NCBI GenBank assembly: GCA_032229885.1
Contig: JAVYAJ010000100.1
Location: 1 to 39,992 of the forward strand
DNA from: Anammoximicrobium sp032229885
GTDB lineage: Bacteria; Planctomycetota; Planctomycetia; Pirellulales; Pirellulaceae
DNA length: 39,992 nucleotides
Reading direction: 5' to 3'
The notes beneath the pieces were generated by a model. It was given only the letters and a program-made list of their open reading frames with translations, had not been told where the DNA came from and ran no database searches. The translations under genes were made by a program, and so were the position numbers. Positions 1 through 6,974 of this stretch are shown one piece after another (positions within the stretch are counted from its first letter, which is position 1; each line of letters opens with the position of its first letter).

Positions 1-8
1 ACGTTGAT

Positions 9-91
9 GTTGGCCTTCGGCCAACACGGTTGCTATCATCTCTGACTCCTGGGGCGTTGCCCCAGGCTACGTTGGTAATGGCCTTCGGCCA
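9..91. repeat. Three-hairpin intergenic repeat
   Basis: Three short perfect hairpins follow one another. The first has 7 bp arms at 9-15 and 19-25 with loop TTC. The second has 8 bp arms at 48-55 and 59-66 with loop GTT. The third has 5 bp arms at 79-83 and 87-91 with loop TTC. The outer two share the core TGGCCTTCGGCCA, so the block looks assembled from a reused unit. No T-run follows any of them, so a simple terminator is unlikely. It adjoins the repeat at 131-225 and may be part of the same composite element. Confidence 0.6.
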
Positions 92-130
92 ACACGCCCT
101 CTGTCGTCTGTGGCGCGCAACAGTCATCCC

Positions 131-225
131 ACCCAATCCCACCTAACCCAGTCAGGCGCCAATAACCCACAAGTGTACTGTACACACCAGTGTACAAGAT
201 GCGCGCATGATACGAACTAAGACTC
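131..225 (-). repeat. Structured repeat, copy A (inverted relative to copies B and C)
   Basis: Read on the minus strand this begins GAGTCTTAGTTCGTATCATG and ends GGTGGGATTGGG. It aligns along its whole length with two tandem copies at 39795-39992, on the opposite strand. It holds a hairpin with 7 bp arms, TGTACAC and GTGTACA, around loop TGGT. It contains TGCGCGCA once, whereas copies B and C carry a pair of such arms, so about 11 bases are missing here. No protein is suggested by any frame. Its function is unknown. Confidence 0.75.
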
Positions 226-339
226 GAAAGCAATTGACGACTGCAACAAGTGTTCATCGACGAACGTGTCGCGCGGCAACATCGCGTGGTTGGTTGTCGG
301 TGTGCGCCGCGCGCCGGCGGCGCCCGGCGGTGGGCGTCG

Positions 340-437
340 CCCTCCATTCAGCCGGCGGTCGCGGAGGGACGCACTTCCTCGTGCGGCCACGACGAAGCGT
401 GGCCCTCCAGTCACCCCGCGGTCGCGGAGCGCGCACC
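340..437. repeat. Imperfect direct duplication around the trpA stop
   Basis: The stretch 340-374 recurs at 403-437 with roughly three quarters identity. Both copies share CCCTCCA and the block GCGGTCGCGGAG. The second copy contains the trpA stop codon (411-413) and the last codons of trpA. The first copy repeats the same Ser-Ala-Thr-Ala-Gly-stop reading downstream. Between them is a hairpin with arms at 385-391 and 398-404 (GGCCACG and CGTGGCC). There is no T-run after it on the minus strand, so termination of trpA here is only possible, not shown. Confidence 0.55.
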
Positions 438-1256
438 GTCTGTGGCGTCGTCGATCGCAGCCAGCAGCGCGGCGGCAAAATCGCCGATATCGCCCAAAAC
501 GTCCTCGCGCGGTCGTCGGCCGACATCCGCAAAACGTCGCACAAAGGCGGAACCGGCGATCACGCCGTCGGCCACCGGCGCGATGGTCCGCACGTGTTCG
601 GGTCCGCTGATTCCAAACCCGATGCAGATCGGCAACTCGGTCTGCTGCTTCAGCCAGGCGACGTTTTCCAACAATTCGGGCGGCAGCTCGCGGCGTTCGC
701 CCGTAATGCCCGTGGTCGAGATGTAGTACAGAAACCCCGTCGAGCCGCGGGCGATCCGCACCGCGCGCTCGCGCGGCGTCGTCGGCGCGACGAGCAGGAT
801 CAGGCTGAAGTCCTCGCTACGGCAGATCTCCGCCAGCTCGCCCGCTTCGTCCAACGGCAGGTCCGGCACGATCGCGCCGACGAACCCAGCGGCTCGCGCT
901 TCGCGAACATAGGCCCGCGGACCGTGCCGAAAGATGATCGCATAGCTGACCATGCACACGATCCGCATCGGCAGATCGGCCGACAGGCCGCGCACCATGT
1001 CGAAGATCTCGGCCAACCTGAGGCCCTTGCCCAGCGCCCGGGTGTACGACGCCTGAATCACCGGCCCGTCGGCAATGGGGTCGCTGTACGGGATCCCCAA
1101 TTCGCACAGCGGACAGCCGCGCCGCGCCAGCTCGCGCAGCACGTCCGCCGTGAACGCCAAATCGGGATCGCCCGCGGTGATGAATGGCATCAGGGCCTTG
1201 CGGCCTTGCGACCGAAGATCGGCGAACAAGCGGTCGAGCGAGGACGGAGGACTCAT
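411..1256 (-). CDS. trpA: Tryptophan synthase alpha subunit
   Basis: The 281-residue product is the alpha subunit of tryptophan synthase, a cytoplasmic TIM barrel. It splits indole-3-glycerol phosphate into indole and glyceraldehyde 3-phosphate and passes indole to TrpB. The family signature CELGIPYSDPIADGP is present, with the catalytic acids at Glu52 and Asp63. The phosphate-loop region GFGISGPEH lies near residue 217. The gene lies 61 bases downstream of trpB on the same strand, so co-transcription is likely. The ATG at 1256 has no clear Shine-Dalgarno sequence, but it gives the N-terminus expected for the family. The C-terminus is slightly longer than usual, and its last codons lie inside a repeated sequence (403-437). 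The reader may suspect that the repeat altered the original end. Confidence 0.97.
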   Translation of the reverse strand: MSPPSSLDRLFADLRSQGRKALMPFITAGDPDLAFTADVLRELARRGCPLCELGIPYSDPIADGPVIQASYTRALGKGLRLAEIFDMVRGLSADLPMRIVCMVSYAIIFRHGPRAYVREARAAGFVGAIVPDLPLDEAGELAEICRSEDFSLILLVAPTTPRERAVRIARGSTGFLYYISTTGITGERRELPPELLENVAWLKQQTELPICIGFGISGPEHVRTIAPVADGVIAGSAFVRRFADVGRRPREDVLGDIGDFAAALLAAIDDATDGARSATAG

Positions 1257-1317
1257 GGTCGGTTTTTCATTACGGTTCGCGGTTCACGTGATCGTCGCGC
1301 GGCGCAGTCGGCGAGGG

Positions 1318-2565
1318 CTAGGCTGTCGTCGGGGGCTGCGCTGTCGGCGAGCGGCGGACACGGGCGATCTCGGCCGCGTCCTTTTCGCCGCGTCCCGACA
1401 GGCACACCAGCACGACGTGGTCGCGAGGACGCTCGGCGGCGATTTCCATGGCGCGGGCGATCGCGTGGGCGCTCTCCAACGCCGGCATGATCCCTTCGGC
1501 GCGGGCGAGCGCATCGAAAGCGTCCAGCGCGTCGGCGTCGCTGGCGTTCAAATACCGCACGCGCCCCGTCTCCTTCCAGTGACTATGTTCTGGCCCGACG
1601 CCCGGATAGTCCAGGCCCGCCGAGATCGAGTGCACGCCCGCGGTCTGGCCATCTTCGTCCTGCAGGACATAGCTGAAGCTGCCGTGCAGGATGCCAGGCT
1701 GGCCGAAGCACAGCGTCGAAGCGTGATCGCCGGGCCTCGGGCCGCGCCCGCCGGCTTCGACACCGAACAACTCGACCCCCGCATCCTCGACAAAGGCGTG
1801 GAACATGCCCGCCGCATTGCTGCCGCCGCCGATACAGGCGACGATCGCCTGCGGCAGCCGCCCCCATCGTTCCAGAGATTGTTGCCGCGCCTCGCGGCCG
1901 ATCACCGCTTGAAAGTCGCGGACGATCCGCGGAAATGGGTGCGGCCCCATCACCGAGCCCAAGACGTAGTGCGTGGTCTCGACGCTCGCCATCCAGTCCC
2001 GCATGGCCTCGTTGATCGCGTCGCGCAGCGTCCGAGAACCGCTGGTGACCGGCCGAACTTCAGCTCCCAACAGCTTCATGTTGAACACGTTGGGCGCTTG
2101 ACGTCGAACGTCTTCTTCACCCATATAAACAATGCACTGCAACCCGAAATGGGCGCATGCGGTCGCCGTCGCGACGCCGTGTTGGCCCGCCCCCGTCTCG
2201 GCGATCACGCGCGATTTGCCCATCCGCCGCGCCAGCAACGACTGGCCCAGCGTGTTGTTGATCTTGTGAGCGCCGGTGTGATTGAGGTCCTCGCGTTTGA
2301 ACCAGATCTGCGCGCCGCCACAACGCTGGCTCAGGCGGCGAGCGTGGTACAGGGGCGACGGTCGGCCGACGAAATCGCGCAGGAGATCGGCCAGTTCAGC
2401 CTGGAACGTCTGGTCGTGGACTGCCGCCTCGTACTCGGCCGCCAACTGGTCCAACGCGCGCATCAGCGTCTCGGGGACGTAGCGTCCGCCGAAACGTCCG
2501 AATCGCCCCGCGGCGTCCGGCGTCTGCGCGATGGCCTGCGGCCGCGCCTGCAATGTGTCGGTCAT
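1318..2565 (-). CDS. trpB: Tryptophan synthase beta subunit
   Basis: The 415-residue product is the pyridoxal-phosphate enzyme that condenses indole with serine to give tryptophan, working as an alpha2-beta2 complex with TrpA. The cofactor lysine is Lys101 in KREDLNHTGAHKINNTLGQ. The phosphate-binding glycine loop GGGSNAAG is seen near residue 245. The N-terminal GRFGGRYVPETLM is typical of the main TrpB1 class. The length is normal for the family. The start at 2565 opens the family N-terminus, although no strong ribosome site precedes it. The gene is upstream of trpA in the same direction. Other trp genes are absent here apart from trpC, which is about 17 kb away, so the pathway is split. 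I see no attenuator or T-box in the 360 bases upstream. Confidence 0.98.
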   Translation of the reverse strand: MTDTLQARPQAIAQTPDAAGRFGRFGGRYVPETLMRALDQLAAEYEAAVHDQTFQAELADLLRDFVGRPSPLYHARRLSQRCGGAQIWFKREDLNHTGAHKINNTLGQSLLARRMGKSRVIAETGAGQHGVATATACAHFGLQCIVYMGEEDVRRQAPNVFNMKLLGAEVRPVTSGSRTLRDAINEAMRDWMASVETTHYVLGSVMGPHPFPRIVRDFQAVIGREARQQSLERWGRLPQAIVACIGGGSNAAGMFHAFVEDAGVELFGVEAGGRGPRPGDHASTLCFGQPGILHGSFSYVLQDEDGQTAGVHSISAGLDYPGVGPEHSHWKETGRVRYLNASDADALDAFDALARAEGIMPALESAHAIARAMEIAAERPRDHVVLVCLSGRGEKDAAEIARVRRSPTAQPPTTA

Positions 2566-2925
2566 GGAGGATCGCCAAGAAAGTGAGGATGCCGAGCGGG
2601 CCTTCCCGCAGGTTCGCGATTGTCGGATTCCCGCGCCGTTTGGTCAAGACGCCGCAGGCGACGCGGCGAACAAGAGACGTGAGGGCGTGAGGCAGCGCGC
2701 GCCGTTCCGGATGTCTTCGGGCGCCAAGATGGGCACACTCCGCCGCCGGCCACCAAGCTCGAACGTGTCCACCCATGAGATGTTTCTATACTGTGCGAAA
2801 CAGGGGGACATCTCGCCGGCTGTACAACACGCAGGACGTTTTCGAACCTTGGCCGCGGTCCCGGTCGCCGCTAGCATGAATCAGAGCGTTTTCGATCGAC
2901 AGGCCTTGAACCAAGGAGTTCGCGC
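2566..2925. other. Divergent intergenic region, trpB / selenoprotein gene
   Basis: This holds the start-side flanks of two divergent genes, so it should carry both promoters. I could not identify convincing -35/-10 pairs, a leader peptide or a riboswitch. The only clear signal is the ribosome-binding site at 2913-2918. Confidence 0.5.
2913..2918 (+). promoter_or_regulatory. Ribosome-binding site that fixes the ATG at 2926
   Basis: AAGGAG lies seven bases before the ATG at 2926. It is one of the best Shine-Dalgarno matches in a window where many genes have none. It argues that translation starts upstream of the in-frame UGA at 2965, and not at the GTG at 2989. Confidence 0.8.
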
Positions 2926-3540
2926 ATGCAACCCGTCATCCTGGAAATCATCACCGACTATGTCTGACCGTGGTGTTATCTCTGTACCGTGCGTACAGAT
3001 CGACTGCGGGCTGAATATCAGATCGAGTTTCGCTATACGCTGTTCCCGTTGCATCCCGATACGCCCGACGAAGGCCTGTCGCTGGAACAACTGTTTGCCG
3101 GCCAATCCTTCGACATCGAGGCCATGCACACACGGATGGCAGGGTTGATGGCCGCCGAAGGGCTGCCGTTCAGCCGGCGGGCCACCACCTACAACAGCCG
3201 CCTGGCCCAGGAACTGGCCAAATGGGCGGAATTCCAGCCCGACGGGTCGCGCATCCACGACGCGTTGTATCGCGCCTATTTCGTGGATGGGTTGAACATT
3301 GCCCTGATCGACAACCTGATAACCGTTGTCGGACAACTCGGCCTGCCCGTCGACGAGGCGCGCGCCGTGCTGCTGGCCCGACGATTCCGCAGTGCCGTGG
3401 ATGCAGATTGGGATCGGTGCCGCAGTCTGGGCGTGACGGCCGTGCCGACATTCGTAGCCGGTCATAACGGCATCGTGGGCGCGCAGCCTTACGAAGCGCT
3501 CGAACGCTTGGTGGTGGACGCCGGGGCGCAGAGGCGCTAG
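2926..3540 (+). CDS. Selenocysteine-containing DsbA/FrnE-family oxidoreductase
   Basis: Read through the UGA at 2965-2967, this is a 204-residue thioredoxin-fold protein of the DsbA/FrnE type (COG2761-like). The N-terminus reads as a first beta strand, then TDYV-Sec-PWCYLC. The UGA (residue 14) therefore sits exactly where the family has the nucleophilic Cys of CPWC. The resolving Cys is Cys17, and another Cys is at position 20. The helical insertion follows, and the cis-Pro loop is TAVPTFV with Pro174. The C-terminus is complete, and the frame is otherwise open and family-like. No signal peptide is visible, so it is probably cytoplasmic and handles thiol/disulfide redox. A hairpin with SECIS geometry follows the UGA. 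A GTG start at 2989 would remove the first strand and the whole active site. A plain nonsense mutation is the alternative, but it would not explain the hairpin. The gene stands alone, divergent from trpB. Confidence 0.88.
2965..3009 (+). promoter_or_regulatory. UGA codon with bacterial SECIS-like hairpin
   Basis: The UGA is at 2965-2967. Directly after it, 2968-2974 can pair with 3003-3009 (seven pairs, two of them G-U). An internal loop follows. The upper stem is a perfect 7 bp helix, 2981-2987 (TCTGTAC) with 2993-2999 (GTACAGA), closed by the five-base loop CGUGC. The loop starts 21 bases after the UGA and has a G at its second position. This fits the known bacterial SECIS pattern: a short stem, a small apical loop with G in the first two positions, and about 16-37 bases between the UGA and the loop. 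It would recruit SelB and Sec-tRNA. Confidence 0.85.
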
Positions 3541-3546
3541 TACGTT

Positions 3547-3575
3547 GTCCAATCATCATTTTTTGGACTGTCGCA
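3547..3575 (+). repeat. Dispersed 28-base motif, copy 1
   Basis: The segment at 3548-3575 starts TCCAATCAT and ends TGTCGCA. It matches the reverse complement of 21746-21772 at about 23 of 28 positions. The copy can also fold, with GTCCAA (3547-3552) pairing with TTGGAC (3563-3568). It lies just after the selenoprotein stop codon, in a 249-base gap between two convergent genes. A role as terminator or mobile fragment is open. Confidence 0.45.
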
Positions 3576-3789
3576 ACCGCCAGAGGGCAGAATTCCCGCT
3601 GTCGGACAATCGCGGCGACACCCTATATTTAACCTTGACGCAGCACTGGCCATCGATGTCTCCGACCGACGCCGCCCAAAGCTCGTCGCCGACGGCCGGG
3701 CTGCTTTTGCGGCGCGTTTGCCGCGGCCGGTTCCAGTTGCGGTTCCGCCGACCATTCGCTCCGCCCTCCCGCCCCATGCGTCCAAAGGC

Positions 3790-6321
3790 CTATTGGCACT
3801 TCCGGAGAAGATCAGCGAACTTCTCGGCCCAGGGTGTGGTCGAGATCGCCGGCGTCGTGGCCAGAAGATAGCGGATTCGCGCGGCCGCGTCCTGCGGCTG
3901 ACCCATGCGCCACAGCGCGGCGGCCACGGCGAACTTGGCGTGATACCACATTTCGCTCTGCGGACGAGCGCGGCTTGCCACGCGGCGCCAGTGGTCGAGG
4001 GCCGCCTGCCAGTCGCTCGAATCGTCGGACTCGAGCAGCAGGTCGCCGTAGACGGCCTGAACTTCGTCGTCGGTCGGGCGACGCGCGGCCAAGGCCCGAT
4101 ACGCGGCGAGCGCCGGGGCTGACTGTCCGGCGGCAACGAGCGCCTCGGCCCGCCACCGCTCGACGTCGGCCCGCGCCGCCGCGTCGAGCTCATCCCGCCG
4201 ACCAGCCAGCGCATCAACCACCGCCAGGCGCAGCGTCCCGCGGGGGCCCGAACGTCCCGCGGGCGCGGGCGGCGATTCGTCCAGTTGCGACAGACGCTCG
4301 ATCAAACTCGCGATCTGCGCCGCAGGCACGTCGGCCAGTTGCGGAACCATCTGTTGGGCCTGCGTCTGTTTGTCCTTCTGGGCCGCCAGTGCCAACATCA
4401 GCAGCGGCAGCGCCTCGTTTTGCCACGCGGCATCGGGCGCCGGCCGGCCGTTCCAGCCGGCGCGCAACAACGATTCGGCGCGCGCCGCGCCATCGCGCGG
4501 ATCGTAGAGAAAACACCGTGCGGCGGAAAGCGCGAGGCCGCGATCCGAGGCTGTCCAGATCGCCGCGGGATCGGCGACGCGCTGATCGAGCAACGTCGCC
4601 AGCGCCTCGGCGGCGGCTCGAGCCACGGCTTTGGCCTGGCCGCGATCTCCGCCGGCTGCGGCCAACTGCCGATCATAACAGCGAAGCAAGCAAGCGATCG
4701 CTTCGTCCCAATCGGCGGATTCGCGGCGGATCCCTCGATAAGCGTCGGTCGCGGGCGACCAGCGCCGCTGGTGTTCGCGCAAGCGACCGAGCCACAGTCG
4801 GGCCGTGTCACAGGTCCGAGAGTCGCCCCACAGACGGAGATGTTCCTCGAGGATTTCCGCGTACAGCGCGACCAAGGTTTCGTCCCGGCGCGCGGCTTGA
4901 CCCACGTTCCAAGCCGCCAGCAGATGCGCGTTCGCGGCTTGTGGTTCAGCCGCTTGCTCGCAGGCCAGCGCGCGCAGCTTGTCCGCGGCCGGGCGATGCT
5001 CGCCGCGATTCTGGTCGACCAGGGCCGCCTTGTAGCGGAGTTCGAACACGCGGTTCGGCTGGCTCGCGGCCGCGCCCGCCGCGCGTTCGTACGTGGCGAT
5101 CGCCTGATCCCATTGGCCCCGACGATACAGCTCGTCGCCCGCGCGAGCCAGGGCGTCCGGATCCGCGATGTCGGCATCGTCCCTGACCGCTTGAACCAGC
5201 AACGCGTCGGCCCGGCGCCCCCAGGCCGCGCCATGGGTGCGTTCGATCGATTTCCCCAGCTCCAGTGCACGGATCCGCCAGTGCTGGATCTGTGGGGAGT
5301 CGCCTCGATCGCGCGCCTCGCGCCACAACGCGAGATACACTTCGCAACGCGCAAGATCCAGATCGGCCGGGGCTGGATCGGGCGCTTCGGAAGCTCGATC
5401 GAGGGCCTCCAACGCCTGGCGAGGCCGGCGTTGGGCCAAGTGGATGCGGGCCATTTCCACGCGCGCGTCCACGGCCACGTCCCCAGCGGCGTCGCCGCCC
5501 TGGCTCACGTCGCGCAACGCCTCGACCGCCGCGTCATACTCGCCCAGCAGGCGATAGCAGGCGGCCAGCTGGAGTCGCACGCGGTCCCGCAACGGGTCGT
5601 CGGCCGCCAGTTGCGCCAGCGACTGGCGCAGGATCTGGACAGCCTGCGTCAACATGGCGACCCGGTCGTCGCTGTCCGGCGCATAGCACAGCGCCAGCTC
5701 GTAGAGCGAGCGGCCGCGTCGCCAAGCGAGCTGACGCCAGAGCGCCGTCAGCTCGTCCGCCGTCAGTTCGCCCCCGCGCGGCGTCGCCCGCCGACGCAGG
5801 GGAATCTCGCGGGCCAGTTCGTCGTCCAGTTCCGCGAACAATCGCAGCGCCTCGCGCAGCGCGCCGCGGGCTTCGTCGAGCGATGCGCCGAACGATTCGC
5901 GCGGCGTAGTGGTCAGTTCCGCTTCGATCCTCGACGTTTCACCCTGTGTGGCGAGCGTCAGCGCGTCTTGGACACGGACGAGGATCCGACGGGGGTTCGA
6001 GGCGTGCTCGCGTAGAAAATCCGCGGCTACGGCCCGCGCTTCGCGCCACAACGATTCGCGCTCGGTCCGCGCTGAACGCGCCGCGCGGGCGGCGAGACTT
6101 TGCATCGAGCGGATCGCCTGCTGCGCCGCGTCGGTCTCGGACGTCGACGATCGAGCGGGGCGAGTCGCCGTTGTGGGCGCGTCTCGCGGGTGCGCACCCG
6201 CGCCGGCGGACTCGTCGGCGCGATCCGCGGCGTTGATCCTCACCGAGGCGCACATCAGTGTCAGGGCCAGCAGCACGCCCGCGCTCACGTCAATCGTCAG
6301 GCGGAGGCTTGCAGACCGCAC
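3790..6321 (-). CDS. Secreted TPR-like helical repeat protein of unknown function
   Basis: I do not recognise a named family. From a GTG at 6321 the product has about 843 residues. It opens with a short basic stretch and a hydrophobic core (AGVLLALTLM) followed by an Ala-rich cleavage region, which suggests export. The rest is rich in Ala, Arg, Leu and Glu. It reads as repeated antiparallel helices with TPR character, for example LQLAACYRLLGEYDAAVEAL near one third and AKFAVAAALWRMGQPQDAAA near the end. The open frame continues upstream to 6555, but that part is Arg/Pro-rich and looks non-coding, so I set the later start; no good ribosome site supports either. It is divergent from the large propeller/TPR protein at 6975. 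The two may act together at the cell envelope, but that is inference only. Confidence 0.75.
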   Translation of the reverse strand: MRSASLRLTIDVSAGVLLALTLMCASVRINAADRADESAGAGAHPRDAPTTATRPARSSTSETDAAQQAIRSMQSLAARAARSARTERESLWREARAVAADFLREHASNPRRILVRVQDALTLATQGETSRIEAELTTTPRESFGASLDEARGALREALRLFAELDDELAREIPLRRRATPRGGELTADELTALWRQLAWRRGRSLYELALCYAPDSDDRVAMLTQAVQILRQSLAQLAADDPLRDRVRLQLAACYRLLGEYDAAVEALRDVSQGGDAAGDVAVDARVEMARIHLAQRRPRQALEALDRASEAPDPAPADLDLARCEVYLALWREARDRGDSPQIQHWRIRALELGKSIERTHGAAWGRRADALLVQAVRDDADIADPDALARAGDELYRRGQWDQAIATYERAAGAAASQPNRVFELRYKAALVDQNRGEHRPAADKLRALACEQAAEPQAANAHLLAAWNVGQAARRDETLVALYAEILEEHLRLWGDSRTCDTARLWLGRLREHQRRWSPATDAYRGIRRESADWDEAIACLLRCYDRQLAAAGGDRGQAKAVARAAAEALATLLDQRVADPAAIWTASDRGLALSAARCFLYDPRDGAARAESLLRAGWNGRPAPDAAWQNEALPLLMLALAAQKDKQTQAQQMVPQLADVPAAQIASLIERLSQLDESPPAPAGRSGPRGTLRLAVVDALAGRRDELDAAARADVERWRAEALVAAGQSAPALAAYRALAARRPTDDEVQAVYGDLLLESDDSSDWQAALDHWRRVASRARPQSEMWYHAKFAVAAALWRMGQPQDAAARIRYLLATTPAISTTPWAEKFADLLRKCQ

Positions 6322-6974
6322 GTCGCGCGATCTTGGTAGGGCCGCTCGGGCCGTTGCCCGACGCGTCGATCCCTGCGCAGGTCGAAGCCGCCGTGGGGGA
6401 GAACGTCGCAGCCGCCCCGCCGGAGATCTTGGCCCGGCTGCTCCGGCCCGTACGAGTCCTTCCGCAAGACGCTCGCGAGCGCGTCTGGTCCGAGTTCGCG
6501 ACCGAGTTTGCGCTCGACTCGGCCATCGACGTTGTTGTTCGGCGTCTGAGCCCATTTACTTGCCCGCCACCGGCGTCTGCCGTAGAATCCGGTTGCTCTC
6601 GAGTCTAGCGTCTTTTTGGTATTTGGTCCAAGACAAGTTTCCGAATCATGAAAAGGGCCTTGCGCAACAGGCGCCGAACCGCCAACGGGCAGACGTCCGG
6701 TCTCGTTGCGTCGTGGCGCCTTGGCGTGCGTGCACCTGATGTCAAGAACTCATTAAGTCATTTCGAGCCACGTCCTTAGCGTCTCCAGGTACGAGTTCAA
6801 CGCGCCCGGCGCAGCTTGTACGCTGGTTGTACACTCTTTGGTTGCGGCCTCCGACCGCGTGAGGACATTTTGCCCGCTCGGCAAGCCCCGTGTTCGGCAC
6901 GCGGGACGCCGTGTTGGCCCCCTAGATGCAACCAACGGCGCGCGGACGTAGGGAACCGTGAGAGGAATCGATTG
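6322..6974. other. Divergent intergenic region
   Basis: These 653 bases separate two divergent exported proteins and should hold both promoters. No gene or RNA is recognised. Positions 6815-6842 loosely resemble the middle of the structured repeat at the window ends (CTTGTAC, CTGGT, TGTACA in order), but the match is too short to call. A Shine-Dalgarno-like GAGAGGA at 6960-6966 belongs to the gene at 6975. Confidence 0.45.

Noticed and set aside
385..404. Rho-independent terminator for trpA
   Set aside because: The hairpin is good, but no T-run follows in the direction of trpA. It fits a repeat element better.
2926..2967. Pseudogene with a nonsense mutation
   Set aside because: The frame after the UGA is intact and family-like, the UGA replaces a catalytic Cys exactly, and a SECIS-type hairpin follows. 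Loss of function would not preserve all three.
2989..3540. GTG at 2989 as the start of the oxidoreductase gene
   Set aside because: It lies in the SECIS-like loop, has no ribosome site, and would remove the first strand and the CPWC-type active site. The ATG at 2926 with AAGGAG is far better.
6815..6842. A fourth copy of the structured repeat
   Set aside because: Only short words match, with gaps, and the flanking GAGTCTT and GGATTGGG ends are missing.
6816..6974. N-terminal extension of the propeller protein to 6816
   Set aside because: The extra residues are Cys/Arg/Pro-rich with no family character, and the Shine-Dalgarno-like GAGAGGA lies before the ATG at 6975.
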